This document shows, piece after piece, positions 29,389-38,502 of a stretch of DNA of 64,000 bases; the first letter of the stretch is position 1, and each line of letters begins with the position of its first letter. The notes beneath the pieces were generated by a model, which saw only the letters and a list, made by a program, of their open reading frames with translations, did not search any database and was not told the DNA's origin. Location: NCBI RefSeq assembly GCF_019966515.1, contig NZ_JAIMIB010000003.1, positions 124,001 through 188,000 on the forward strand. The letters are read 5' to 3'. A program made the position numbers and the translations under genes. The DNA comes from Roseovarius aestuarii. GTDB taxonomy: Bacteria > Pseudomonadota > Alphaproteobacteria > Rhodobacterales > Rhodobacteraceae.

Positions 29389-30933
29389 TCAGACGTATTT
29401 TTTGATCTCACCCGACTTGAGGCGGCTGAGGTAGCTTTCCAGCTCGGCTTTGACGATCGGCATCAGGAAGTAGAGGCCGAAGATGTTCACAACCGCCATG
29501 GCAAAGATCGCCGCATCCGAGAAGTCGATGACTGGACCAAGATTGGCAGCGGCACCGATAACCACGAAGATGCAGAAGATGACCTTGAACACCAGTTCCT
29601 TGGTGTGCCCTTCCCCGAACAGATAGGTCCAGGCCTTGAGGCCGTAGTAGGACCAGCTGATCATGGTCGAGAAGGCGAACAGGATCACTGCGATCGCGAG
29701 GACGTATTTGAACCATCCGAAGGCTGAGGAGAAGGCCGCCGAAGTCAGCGCCACACCCTTGTTACCGTCAATAGTTTGGATGGTCGCACCACCCTCGTCC
29801 AGCATATAAAGGCCGGTATTCGGATCCTGCAACAGCTGACCGGTGATGATGATCACCAGCGCCGTCATGGTACAGATTACGACAGTGTCGATGAATGGTT
29901 CCAACAGCGACACGAAGCCTTCGGTGATCGGCTCTTTGGTCCGAACCGCCGAGTGGGCGATCGCAGCCGAGCCAACGCCCGCTTCGTTCGAGAAGGCGGC
30001 GCGTTTGAAGCCCTGGATCAGGGCCCCGACCATACCGCCTGCAACGCCTGCGCCAGTGAAGGCACCGTTAAAGATCTGACCGAAGGCCCAGCCAATCTTA
30101 TCGGCGTTCATCAGCAGGATGACGAGTGCCGCGAGGACATACATCACACCCATGAACGGAACGACTTTTTCGGTCACTTTGGCGATGGATTTCAGGCCGC
30201 CGACGATAACTGCAAAGACAACACCGGCAAAGACGATCCCGGTAATCCAGCCAGGGTAGTCGCCAACAACGCCCGAGATCTGTGCATGCGCCTGGTTGGC
30301 CTGGAACATGTTGCCGCCGCCGAAGGCGCCGAGGATACAGAAGATCGAGAACATCACCGCCAGTATCTTGCCACCGGGCACGCCGCGTTCGGCAAAACCC
30401 TTGGTCAGGTAGTACATCGGGCCACCTGAAACGGTGCCATCCTCGTATTCGTTGCGGTATTTGACGCCCAGCGTACATTCGGTGAATTTCGAGGCCATGC
30501 CCATCAGGCCCGCGAGGATCATCCAGAACGTCGCGCCGGGGCCGCCGATACCTACGGCCACCGCCACGCCGGCGATGTTACCCAGACCAACCGTGCCTGA
30601 AAGCGCGGTGGCAAGGGCCTGGAAGTGGCTGACCTCACCGGCATCGTTCGGATCGGAATAATCGCCTTTGACCAGCGAGATCGAATGCGCGAAGGCGCGG
30701 AACTGGATAAAGCCGAAATAGACTGTGAACACGGTCGCGGCGACAACCAGCCACATCACGATCCAGGGGAAGGTAGTGCCCGGAAACGGGCTGAAGATGA
30801 AATTGACGAACCAGCCGGTCGAATTGGCGAACATTTCATTCACCTTTTCATCGAGCGTCTGGGCCATCGCCGGTGCGCTGGTCAATGCCAGCCCGGCTGC
30901 AGCGCTTGCCGCGTAGGTTAGATTTCGAAACAT
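29389..30933 (-). CDS. Alanine/glycine:cation symporter (AGCS family)
   Basis: A 514-residue sodium:alanine/glycine symporter. The N-terminus looks like a cleavable leader (MFRNLTYAASAAAGLA, ending in PAMAQ), which is common in marine AGCS proteins. The body has the family motifs GTVGLGNIAGVAVAVGIGGPGA (in parts: GLGNIAGVA, GGPGATFWM), FSNEAGVGSAAIAHSAV and the long loop with WSYYGLKAWTYLFG. About 11 membrane helices. It follows the universal stress protein gene after 25 bp and is in the same unit. The divergent Lrp gene at 31538 may regulate it in response to alanine or leucine. Confidence 0.93.
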   Translation of the reverse strand: MFRNLTYAASAAAGLALTSAPAMAQTLDEKVNEMFANSTGWFVNFIFSPFPGTTFPWIVMWLVVAATVFTVYFGFIQFRAFAHSISLVKGDYSDPNDAGEVSHFQALATALSGTVGLGNIAGVAVAVGIGGPGATFWMILAGLMGMASKFTECTLGVKYRNEYEDGTVSGGPMYYLTKGFAERGVPGGKILAVMFSIFCILGAFGGGNMFQANQAHAQISGVVGDYPGWITGIVFAGVVFAVIVGGLKSIAKVTEKVVPFMGVMYVLAALVILLMNADKIGWAFGQIFNGAFTGAGVAGGMVGALIQGFKRAAFSNEAGVGSAAIAHSAVRTKEPITEGFVSLLEPFIDTVVICTMTALVIIITGQLLQDPNTGLYMLDEGGATIQTIDGNKGVALTSAAFSSAFGWFKYVLAIAVILFAFSTMISWSYYGLKAWTYLFGEGHTKELVFKVIFCIFVVIGAAANLGPVIDFSDAAIFAMAVVNIFGLYFLMPIVKAELESYLSRLKSGEIKKYV

Positions 30934-30958
30934 GTGACTATCCCTGAGTTCTTTTTGA

Positions 30959-31390
30959 TTATGGCACGATCGTGCAAGGAACGGGCGCCGTCTGCGCAAG
31001 CGAACCCGCTACCGACCCGAAGATGCGTGCGCCCAGATTGTTATCGCCGTCACGGCCGATCACGATCTGGCTTGCACCATCTTTGCAAATGTCGCTGAGC
31101 GTATTTGCAATGTGGCCGTATTTGATGGCGGTCTCGACCGTCACGCCGCTATCGGCGAGCTTGGCAACCACCGGGTCCATCAGCGCTTCTTTGGCGCGGG
31201 CAAGCTCTTCGTTGCGTCGTTTATGACGTTCTTCAAGCTCACTTGGGGTCAGGAATGAGTAGGCTGACCATTCAAGCACATGGGCGACCACGATGCTGCC
31301 CCCTTCTTCTCTGGCTCGTTCGACAGCGAATTCTAGCGCCCGATTGGACGCTTCACTGCCGTCGTAGCCGACGACGATTTTTGCGGACAT
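30959..31390 (-). CDS. Universal stress protein (UspA family)
   Basis: A 143-residue single-domain Usp. It starts MSAKIVVGYDGSEASNRALEF and ends with the ATP-binding signature GRDGDNNLGARIFGSVAGSLAQTAPVPCTIV, where G-2x-G-9x-G(S/T) is largely kept (G-x-x-G then GSVAGS). Thus it probably binds ATP. The start at 31390 follows GGGAGG on the minus strand. It is promoter-proximal to the amino-acid symporter gene, with 25 bp between, an arrangement often seen when a Usp modulates a neighbouring transporter. Confidence 0.92.
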   Translation of the reverse strand: MSAKIVVGYDGSEASNRALEFAVERAREEGGSIVVAHVLEWSAYSFLTPSELEERHKRRNEELARAKEALMDPVVAKLADSGVTVETAIKYGHIANTLSDICKDGASQIVIGRDGDNNLGARIFGSVAGSLAQTAPVPCTIVP

Positions 31391-31537
31391 TAAATCCTCC
31401 CGTTTTGTCATCACGCCATGTTTGGCATGGCTCGACAATACCACAGGTTGCGGCGCAATAAACATTGAAGCCCGTTGTCATTTGAGAAAATTTTGGAAAT
31501 AATGCACATATTCAAGCATAAGTCAGGAAATTTTCCA
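31391..31537. promoter_or_regulatory. Divergent promoter region usp / lrp
   Basis: CCATG-TTTGG-CATGG is a perfect inverted repeat at about 31414-31428, close to the usp start. Toward the lrp gene the DNA is AT-rich with GGAAATTTTCC immediately before its start codon. Likely regulated by the Lrp protein encoded to the right. Confidence 0.4.
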
Positions 31538-32005
31538 ATGGATCGACTGGACCGCCATATACTTTCCATACTTCAGGAGGATGGGCAGATTCCGATGGTT
31601 CGCCTGTCCGAAAGGGTTGGATTATCGCTGTCTGCGTGTCACCGCCGCGTCAAAATCATGGAGGCGAACGGCACGATTTCCAATTATTCGGCTGTGGTGG
31701 ACCGAAAGGCGATCGGGTTGGAATTACAGGTTTTCATCGAGGTCAAGCTGACATCGCATTATAAAGAGGATCAGACTCTGTTCGAAGAAAAGATCAAGGC
31801 GATGCCTGATGTGCTGGAATGCCATCTGATCTCAGGCGAGTTTGATTATCTGATGCGGGTGGCGGTCAGCAACCCTGCGGATTACGAGGATTTCTATCGC
31901 AATCGGCTGTCGCAAATCCCGTCAATCTCGCAGGTCAAGACATTGCTCAGCCTCTCGACGCTCAAGGAATTCAGGGGGTTTAACCTCGAATTATTGAAAG
32001 ATTGA
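31538..32005 (+). CDS. Lrp/AsnC family regulator next to the alanine/glycine symporter
   Basis: A 155-residue Lrp/AsnC regulator. HTH: LDRHILSILQEDGQIPM then RLSERVGLSLSACHRRVKIME, residues about 4-50. RAM domain: QVFIEVKL, MPDVLECHLISGEFDYLMRV. The ATG at 31538 is supported by AGGA upstream and by the usual family N-terminus; the open frame begins 21 codons earlier. It shares the recognition-helix motif SACHRRV and the phrase PDVLECHL with the Lrp protein encoded beside alanine dehydrogenase, so these two are likely close paralogues that sense related amino acids. Confidence 0.92.
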   Translation: MDRLDRHILSILQEDGQIPMVRLSERVGLSLSACHRRVKIMEANGTISNYSAVVDRKAIGLELQVFIEVKLTSHYKEDQTLFEEKIKAMPDVLECHLISGEFDYLMRVAVSNPADYEDFYRNRLSQIPSISQVKTLLSLSTLKEFRGFNLELLKD

Positions 32006-32054
32006 GATTTGACTGCGCTTTGCTGCGGCAGGCGGTGGCCTTTGCAAACAGGTC

Positions 32055-32744
32055 TTACAATCGGCGAATCTTGGCGCGGATTTTGGCCCAGCCGCCGGGG
32101 CTTAGAAAGAACGACAGGACAAAGCCAAAGATGAAGCCGCCCACATCCGCTAGCCATTGGCTGTTACCCCCGAAGAGAAGGCCGAAAACAAGTTGCAGGG
32201 CCAAAAGCACACCAATCAGTGAAAAGGCCCGCGCCTGCCGCTCGCCCATCTGCCCCAGCTTGAGCCACATCAGGTAGGTAAAGCCGCCGATCAGCCCGTA
32301 AACACCGGGAAAGGCTCCGACCAGCCAAGGCTGCCCGGACCCGGCGGTTAAACCATAGGCGGCGGCCCCACCAATGGCGGAGGCGATAAACAATGTCAGC
32401 GTCGCCCACTGGCTGAACACCTCGCCCACGAATTTGCCAAGTGCCAACACCATCGCCCCGGCAAAAAGCGCGTGGGTGAATGTGCCATGCACAAATATAT
32501 AGCTGACAAGGCGCATCAGATGCTCTTGCGGATAGCGCCCGTTTTGCACCATCCAGGCCATGAGGTCAGCGTTGAAGCCATAGGTCTGGATGGCCGAATT
32601 GCGCCACCCGATTGCACCCGGCCCCCCCGCCAGTCCGCGCGCGCCCAGTTGAAAGATCACCTCGATCGCCATCATCGACAGAAACAGTGCCACGATCACT
32701 GGGGGCAACGGGTTGACCGGGCTGGTGGTTTCAGGGCTGCTCAT
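32055..32744 (-). CDS. Rhomboid-fold membrane protein lacking the catalytic residues
   Basis: A 229-residue six-helix protein of rhomboid type. The start is the Met of MSSPETTSPVNPLPP. The conserved HxxxxH of helix 2 is present (H86, H91), but the following Asn is A95. The serine motif GxSG is replaced by FPGVYG, with P146 in the serine position, and the helix 6 His is replaced by D200 in WLADVGGFIFG. All three catalytic or oxyanion positions are therefore lost, so it should be proteolytically dead, like derlins and iRhoms. It may bind membrane proteins as a chaperone. It is divergent from trpS. Confidence 0.82.
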   Translation of the reverse strand: MSSPETTSPVNPLPPVIVALFLSMMAIEVIFQLGARGLAGGPGAIGWRNSAIQTYGFNADLMAWMVQNGRYPQEHLMRLVSYIFVHGTFTHALFAGAMVLALGKFVGEVFSQWATLTLFIASAIGGAAAYGLTAGSGQPWLVGAFPGVYGLIGGFTYLMWLKLGQMGERQARAFSLIGVLLALQLVFGLLFGGNSQWLADVGGFIFGFVLSFFLSPGGWAKIRAKIRRL

Positions 32745-32817
32745 GCCTGCTCTCCTTGACGGGGCTTTGGCCGATGAGTAAGCGAGGCGGACGAATAAAT
32801 CCAGTCGGAGTTGAGAC

Positions 32818-33837
32818 ATGACCGAGGCGCCATTCACGCCACGCGTATTTTCAGGCATCCAGCCGTCGGGCGGGTTGACCCTTGGCAATTACCTCGGCGC
32901 GCTCAAGCGTTTTGCGCAGGCGCAGGATGCCGGCGTCGAAACGATCTATTGCATGGTCGATCTGCATGCGATCACCGTCTGGCAGGACCCCGAGAAGCTG
33001 CGCCATGCGACGCGCGAGCTGTGCGCGGGCTTCATCGCGTCCGGTGTCGATCCGGAAAAGTCGATCCTGTTCAATCAGAGCCAGGTGGCCGAACACGCGC
33101 AACTGGCTTGGATTTTCAATTGTGTGGCGCGCATGGGCTGGATGAAGCGCATGACGCAGTTCAAGGACAAGGCGGGCAAGAACGCCGAAAACGCCTCATT
33201 GGGTCTGTTCGGTTACCCGGCGCTGATGGCGGCAGATATTCTGATCTATCACGCCACCCATGTGCCGGTAGGCGAGGATCAGAAGCAGCATCTGGAGTTG
33301 ACCCGCGACATCGCGACAAAGTTTAACCATGACTATGGAGTCGATTTCTTCCCCATTACCGAGCCGGTGATCGAGGGCGCGGCGACAAGGGTGATGAGCC
33401 TGCGGGACGGATCGAAAAAAATGTCCAAGTCGGACCCGTCGGACATGAGCCGGATCAACCTGACCGACAATGCCGACACGATCGCCAAGAAGATCCGCAA
33501 GGCCAAGACCGATCCCGAGCCGCTGCCCTCGGAGGTGGTGGGGTTGGCGGAGCGTCCCGAGGCGCGCAACCTGATCAATATCTACGCAGCGCTATCTGAC
33601 CAAAGCGTCGAGCAGGTAATGCGCGACGTGGGCGGTAAGGCGTTTTCCGAATTCAAGCCAATGCTGGCCGATCTGGCGGTGGCGCAGATGTCGCCAATCT
33701 CGACCGAGATGTCCCGGCTGATGCAGGATCAGGCAGAGATCGACCGGGTTCTAGCCGAAGGTGCGGGTCGTGCACGAGCGATCGCTGCGCCGATCCTGCG
33801 CAAAACCTATGAAATCGTCGGCATGGTAGGCGCCTGA
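32818..33837 (+). CDS. trpS: Tryptophanyl-tRNA synthetase
   Basis: A 339-residue class I aminoacyl-tRNA synthetase that charges tRNA-Trp. The HIGH-type motif is [12 protein letters not shown] (residues about 13-24) and the KMSKS loop is [10 protein letters not shown] near residue 200. [23 protein letters not shown] (in parts) is the conserved tryptophan-binding and dimer region. Length is normal for bacterial TrpRS. It is a single-gene unit with a 73-bp gap to the divergent rhomboid gene. A secure call. Confidence 0.97.
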   Translation: MTEAPFTPRVFSGIQPSGGLTLGNYLGALKRFAQAQDAGVETIYCMVDLHAITVWQDPEKLRHATRELCAGFIASGVDPEKSILFNQSQVAEHAQLAWIFNCVARMGWMKRMTQFKDKAGKNAENASLGLFGYPALMAADILIYHATHVPVGEDQKQHLELTRDIATKFNHDYGVDFFPITEPVIEGAATRVMSLRDGSKKMSKSDPSDMSRINLTDNADTIAKKIRKAKTDPEPLPSEVVGLAERPEARNLINIYAALSDQSVEQVMRDVGGKAFSEFKPMLADLAVAQMSPISTEMSRLMQDQAEIDRVLAEGAGRARAIAAPILRKTYEIVGMVGA

Positions 33838-33905
33838 TCTGCTAGATTGATTTTTGCGACCGCTTGGGCTCTGATCTTGCAAAGGGATTATAGCCGGAGG
33901 GGACC

Positions 33906-34811
33906 ATGACCTTAGATACAACACAAAGCGCGGGGCGCGTGAAATGGGGTGTAAAGGCGCAGACTGGTGTTTTGACGGATGTTCTGCTGGGTCGGCCCGA
34001 TCATTTCAGCTGGGTGCCGCTGAATTCAATCTCGGCTGTGACTTTCGCCAACATGGAAGAGATGGGATATCGTTTCGATGCACAGAAGGCCGCAAGCCAG
34101 CATCGCAGGATGGTCGAGGTTTACGAGGCCAATGGCGTCAATGTGCATTATGTCGAGGCGGATGAGGGGCTGCCCTCGTCGGTATTCACCCGAGACAGCA
34201 GTTTCATGACACCGTGGGGTGCGGTTATCACCTCGATCCAGACCCCGCCGCGCCGGCGCGATTACGCGGTCGCCAGCCGGTTCTATCACGAGGCCGACAT
34301 TCCGATTTGGAAGTGGGTGACCGCAGGACATTTCGAAGGTGGTGATTTTGTCATTCTGAAACCCGGCGTGGCGCTGCTTGGCTGGTCGGGGGATCGGTCC
34401 ACCAAGGAAGGGGCCGAACAGGTGGCCGGTTGGCTGCGCGACAAGGATTGGGAAGTGCTGGTCACACCGATCCCACCGCAATTCGTGCATATGGATGCGG
34501 TTGTGGTCATGCTGGAAAAAAGCCTGGCACTGGTGTGTGAGGATGCGCTGCAACCCTATGCGCTGGATTACATCAGACAGACCCACGAGATCGACATTGT
34601 ACCAGTGGCTTATGCGGATTGCGTCAAACTGGGTGGAAACATCGTCTCGCTTGGCAATAAACGCGTGCTGTCGATGAGCCATAATATCAACGTTAACCGA
34701 CAACTTGCCGAGCGCGGTTTCGAGGTGACGGCGATTGACTATGACATGTTCGCACTTGGCGGCGGCGGAGTGCATTGTTCGTGCCACGAGCTTCATCGAG
34801 AACCTGACTAG
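33906..34811 (+). CDS. Amidinotransferase / arginine deiminase-fold hydrolase
   Basis: A 301-residue member of the guanidino-group-modifying (GME) superfamily, which includes dimethylarginine dimethylaminohydrolase, arginine deiminase and glycine amidinotransferase. Motifs: the Asp-containing VFTRDSSFM, the His-containing AGHFEGGDFV, the second His region PQFVHMDAVVVML, and the catalytic Cys in GGGGVHCSCHEL near the C-terminus. No signal peptide. Size is between DDAH and arginine deiminase. It stands alone with a GGAGGGG site before the start. Substrate not assignable; a methylated arginine or other guanidino compound is likely. Confidence 0.85.
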   Translation: MTLDTTQSAGRVKWGVKAQTGVLTDVLLGRPDHFSWVPLNSISAVTFANMEEMGYRFDAQKAASQHRRMVEVYEANGVNVHYVEADEGLPSSVFTRDSSFMTPWGAVITSIQTPPRRRDYAVASRFYHEADIPIWKWVTAGHFEGGDFVILKPGVALLGWSGDRSTKEGAEQVAGWLRDKDWEVLVTPIPPQFVHMDAVVVMLEKSLALVCEDALQPYALDYIRQTHEIDIVPVAYADCVKLGGNIVSLGNKRVLSMSHNINVNRQLAERGFEVTAIDYDMFALGGGGVHCSCHELHREPD

Positions 34812-34908
34812 AACCTGTTTGTCTCTGCACAGCAGTTGGACAAAATCTGTCAATTGAACGGGGTTGAGAAGAAGTTATGTTTTGATCATTCAACGAAAGG
34901 ATATCCCG

Positions 34909-35397
34909 ATGGCCCAGCCTATCCACCCTGCGACCCGTATTGGCCATGTGCATCTGAAAGTGGCTGATCTTGACCGGGCGATTGATTTTTACAGTGGTGT
35001 GCTGGGGTTTGAACTTCGGCAGCGTTATGGCGCACAGGCCGCGTTTCTGGCGGCGGGTGGCTATCACCATCATCTGGGGTTGAACACCTGGGAGAGTCTG
35101 GGTGGCAGCCCGGCGCCGAAGGGACATACCGGGCTTTATCACACGGCCATTCTTTACCCAGATCGTGCCCAGCTTGCCGATGCGGTTGCGCGCGTCAAGG
35201 CCGTGGGCATACCGATCGAAGGGGCAGCGGATCACGGTGTCAGCGAGGCGGTATATATCTCGGACCCGGATGGCAACGGGGTGGAGCTTTATTGTGACAA
35301 GCCCGAGGCGGATTGGCCACGCAGCGAAGACGGGTTTCTTGCCATGGTCAACCAGCCACTCGATATCGATCAACTCTTGTCAGAAGCGCCGCGCTGA
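34909..35397 (+). CDS. VOC family protein (glyoxalase/extradiol dioxygenase fold)
   Basis: A 162-residue single VOC module pair. It has GHVHLKVADLDRAIDFYSGVLGF (in parts: GHVHLKV, RAIDFYSGVLGF), the metal-ligand-like YHHHLGLNTW, TGLYHTAI and VSEAVYISDPDGNGVELYCD. The H...H...E arrangement suggests metal binding, as in catechol 2,3-dioxygenase-like proteins of the YwbC/FosX type. The ATG at 34909 follows GAAAGGATAT. It is 53 bp upstream of the aminotransferase gene. The exact activity is unknown. Confidence 0.85.
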   Translation: MAQPIHPATRIGHVHLKVADLDRAIDFYSGVLGFELRQRYGAQAAFLAAGGYHHHLGLNTWESLGGSPAPKGHTGLYHTAILYPDRAQLADAVARVKAVGIPIEGAADHGVSEAVYISDPDGNGVELYCDKPEADWPRSEDGFLAMVNQPLDIDQLLSEAPR

Positions 35398-35450
35398 GGC
35401 TGGACCTTGATACCGGGGCGACCTAGGTTTGCCGAAAACCGGGAGGGAAA

Positions 35451-36314
35451 ATGGCGACTGGCAGCAATATCCGCACCTATTTCAATGGTACTTGGCATGA
35501 CGGTGATATGGCGGTGATGAAGGCCGCTGATCACGGAATGTGGCTGGGCAGTAATGTGTTCGACGGTGCGCGGATGGCCCACGGTCTGACCCCCGATCTT
35601 GATAAGCATTGCGCCCGGGTAAATGCCTCGGCCGAAGCGCTGATGGTCTCGCCCACGGTGATGGCCGAGGATATGGTTGAGATCGTCAAGGAAGGGCTGA
35701 GAGCTTATTCGCAAGATACTGCCGTCTATATCAGGCCGATGTACTGGGCGCTTGATTGCGGTATGTCGGCGATTGTGCCGAAAGAAGGTGGCGATACAGG
35801 TTTTGCCATCTGCCTCGAGGAAATCCCGATGGCCGCGCCGGAAGACACAGCAACGCTGACGCGCACGCGGTTTCGCCGCCCGGTACTGGAGGATGCAGTA
35901 GTGAATGCCAAGGCGGCGTGCCTTTATCCCAACAACGCCCGCATGCTGGCCGAGGCGCGCGGCAAGGGATTTTCCAATGCACTGGTCGCTGATGCCCTAG
36001 GAAATGTGGCCGAGGCGGCGACCTCTAACGCCTTTGCGGTCAAAGATGGCGAAGTTTTCACCCCGGTTCCGAACGGTACGTTTCTGGCGGGGATCACGCG
36101 GGCGCGTCACATCGCCAATTTACGCGCCGATGGGATAAAGGTGCATGAATGTGTTATGTCGTTCGAGGACTTTCACGACGCTGACGAGGTTTTCCTGTCC
36201 GGCAATATGATGAAGGTCACGCCGGTTGCCGCATTTGATGAGACCAATTTCCAGACCGGCCCGATCACGCGCCGCGTCCGCGAGATGTATTGGGACTGGG
36301 CCGCGACAGCATGA
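35451..36314 (+). CDS. Class IV (branched-chain-type) aminotransferase
   Basis: A 287-residue PLP enzyme of fold type IV (IlvE/D-amino acid aminotransferase/4-amino-4-deoxychorismate lyase). It has DHGMWLGSNVFDGARMAHG (residues about 25-43), the PLP lysine in NAKAACLYPNNAR, and the cofactor-phosphate loops EAATSNAFAV and TFLAGITRAR. It resembles the branched-chain aminotransferases of Rhodobacterales that have no tRNA or operon partner. GGGAGG precedes the ATG. The substrate could be branched-chain or other aliphatic amino acids. Confidence 0.85.
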   Translation: MATGSNIRTYFNGTWHDGDMAVMKAADHGMWLGSNVFDGARMAHGLTPDLDKHCARVNASAEALMVSPTVMAEDMVEIVKEGLRAYSQDTAVYIRPMYWALDCGMSAIVPKEGGDTGFAICLEEIPMAAPEDTATLTRTRFRRPVLEDAVVNAKAACLYPNNARMLAEARGKGFSNALVADALGNVAEAATSNAFAVKDGEVFTPVPNGTFLAGITRARHIANLRADGIKVHECVMSFEDFHDADEVFLSGNMMKVTPVAAFDETNFQTGPITRRVREMYWDWAATA

Positions 36315-36483
36315 TCTGCCGGTAGAGCGCCCCAACTCGGGGGTCTGACACGGCGCATTCTGTTGCCGGAAACCCTGGTCCGTGCGGGAAAGCTCGTCCG
36401 GGAAATGACCAGAGAAATCGCGCTTAAGTTGAGAGGCCACGGTGTTCGTGGTATAATTCTTGGATATTTGTGAGGTTTTTCTC

Positions 36484-37971
36484 GTGAAATATTCTACCTA
36501 CTATATTGAAAACAGTAAATTCGGCGAGACGAAGAAAAGCATTGAAAAGGCAGGCGGCTGGTGGGTTCGATTCGGCACCGATGTGCTGGCCTATGCCGCG
36601 AACAACCGCTGGGCGGAGGTCGATGCGCGTTTTTCAGCCGAAAGTCGTGGCACCGGCCAGGGCGTGGGCAGCGTGCGCAAAAGTGATCTGCATCTGGTGG
36701 TTCAGAAAGGTCGTACCTTTCAACAGGAATATCCGGATACCGAAGTACTTTTTGACAAGGGCCGTTATCTGGTTGTCTCAATCTCGCCGTCAGAGGCGAA
36801 AAAGCTGAACGAGCGCGAGGATGTGTGTTTCAACATCTTACCGCTTGAGGAAAATCGGGTTGTTTTTGAACAGCGCGTGCCTAAGCGCACAGAAACGCCG
36901 AGCGGTACGCCACAGGCTGATCTGGTGTCGGGGGTTCGGAAATCAGTATTCGAATCCTACGTCGCGCATCTGGTGTCCTACCCGACCCGGCTGTCGACCA
37001 GCGCGCATTATCTCGAGGCAGCGGGATGGTGCAACGGCGTATTGGCAGGCATGGGTTATGCTTCCAGTCTTGAAGATGTCTCGTTGCCCGGTGGTAAGCG
37101 CTCGGCCAATGTGGTGGCCAGACGTCAGGGCAAAGGCGGGATCGACCGCGAAAACGTGGTCATCGTGGCACATCTCGATTCGGTGAACCATCCGGGCGGG
37201 CCAGCGGCCGACGCGCCGGGGGCTGACGACAATGCCAGCGGGTCGGCCGGGCTGCTGACCCTCGCGGCGGGCTGTGCAGGGTACGAGTTTACCCATGATC
37301 TGACATTCATTCTATTCGGCGGTGAAGAACAGGGCCTGCATGGCAGCACACAGTTTGTGACCTCGCTCCCTCCTGCTGAACGAGCCCGCACGCGGGCAGT
37401 GCTGAACATGGACATGATCGGGTCAGTCAATGCCACGCCGCCTGCCGTGTTGCTGGAAGGGGCCGAGCTCAGTCAATCGCTGATCGATGGATTGGCCACC
37501 GCCGCCACGCAATTTACATCACTCACGGTTCAAACCTCTCTCAACCCCTTTGCCAGCGATCACGTCCCGTTTATCGACGCGGGCATCCCGGCTGTGCTGA
37601 CCATTGAAGGGGCGGACAGCGCCAACGCCGCGATCCATACCGGCGAGGATACGCTAGACAACATTGATGCGGATTTCGCTACGCAAATACTGCAGATGAA
37701 TGCCGGGTTTATTGCGGTGGAGGCCGGAGTCACGAAGCCTGCGGTTGATTGCGGCTGTGGCGCTGGCCCGGCTGTGGATCAAGCGGGCGGCACCCAAGCG
37801 GTGCGCGATCTGACATTTCACTATCAGGCGCTTTTTGCACAATATGCGCGATTGGGGCGCGACGGGCTGCTGACCCCTGCAGATTATGGCAATTGGCAGG
37901 CCGCGCGCGCTGCGCATGACGCGCTCGTGCAGCAGGCCGGTACCCACCCGCAAGGTGCGCCGGTATGCTGA
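36484..37971 (+). CDS. M28 family zinc aminopeptidase with C-terminal helical module
   Basis: A 495-residue peptidase. The N-terminal about 130 residues are not recognised. The M28 domain spans about residues 145-420 with metal and catalytic residues H230 and D232 (VAHLDS), D249 (GADDNASG), E281/E282 (GGEEQG), D310 (NMDMIG) and H360 (SDHVPF), so it should be active. A Cys/Gly segment (CGCGAGP) leads into a C-terminal module (residues about 440-480) that is shared with the M43 protease two genes downstream. No Sec signal peptide is seen. The start is GTG at 36484 behind GAGG; a TTG at 36460 is possible. It begins the protease/ATP-grasp cluster. Confidence 0.88.
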   Translation: MKYSTYYIENSKFGETKKSIEKAGGWWVRFGTDVLAYAANNRWAEVDARFSAESRGTGQGVGSVRKSDLHLVVQKGRTFQQEYPDTEVLFDKGRYLVVSISPSEAKKLNEREDVCFNILPLEENRVVFEQRVPKRTETPSGTPQADLVSGVRKSVFESYVAHLVSYPTRLSTSAHYLEAAGWCNGVLAGMGYASSLEDVSLPGGKRSANVVARRQGKGGIDRENVVIVAHLDSVNHPGGPAADAPGADDNASGSAGLLTLAAGCAGYEFTHDLTFILFGGEEQGLHGSTQFVTSLPPAERARTRAVLNMDMIGSVNATPPAVLLEGAELSQSLIDGLATAATQFTSLTVQTSLNPFASDHVPFIDAGIPAVLTIEGADSANAAIHTGEDTLDNIDADFATQILQMNAGFIAVEAGVTKPAVDCGCGAGPAVDQAGGTQAVRDLTFHYQALFAQYARLGRDGLLTPADYGNWQAARAAHDALVQQAGTHPQGAPVC

Positions 37972-38005
37972 TCATGTCGCGATACGAGCAGGATGGGACG
38001 AACCG

Positions 38006-38314
38006 ATGACTGGCCATCTGGATGTGACCGGTGAATGGGTGGAAATCGCTGAAGAGGGCGGGGATGACACGGTCGTGTTCCTACGCCAAGGCCCTGATAT
38101 ACCACCATCCCGCGGCGGGCGTCGGCAATTGCATCTGAAGTATCAGGGCGAGGCCGGAGCCGAGGCCCCGGGCCCGACCGACAAATCGGAAAGTGCCGGA
38201 ACCGGCGGATGGTTTCGCGATGGCACAACACTTCATATCCGCGTGCCCGGCTGGGAGGGCGATTATGACATCGTGGATGTGCAGGATACCCGGCTGGTCC
38301 TGCGCCGACGCTGA
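38006..38314 (+). CDS. Small beta-rich protein, 102 aa, in the protease cluster
   Basis: The frame is open from 37886 but the Met at 38006 gives a protein that makes sense: a run of short strands (HLDVTGEWVEIAEE, DTVVFLRQ, RQLHLKYQG, TTLHIRVPGWEGDYDIVDV, TRLVLRRR) with one central acidic/Gly loop. No cysteines, signal peptide or membrane segment. It begins 35 bp after the M28 gene and is followed by 188 bp before the M43 gene. I do not recognise it. A small beta-barrel beside two proteases could be an inhibitor or a chaperone, but this is inference only. Confidence 0.55.
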   Translation: MTGHLDVTGEWVEIAEEGGDDTVVFLRQGPDIPPSRGGRRQLHLKYQGEAGAEAPGPTDKSESAGTGGWFRDGTTLHIRVPGWEGDYDIVDVQDTRLVLRRR

Positions 38315-38502
38315 TGGGCTCGGGCATTGGCGAGACTACGGGCCGGATTACCGGCTGACGTTGCTCAGGAACCTGTCTTCGTACAGTCGCTGAGCTTTGC
38401 GCCCTGACAAGTTCGGTTCCGGCGCAGCAGATACAGATGTTTTTTTGAAACCCCGCATTTTTATTCGCGGACATTTATTTGACAAAAAAGGGAGGAAACC
38501 AA

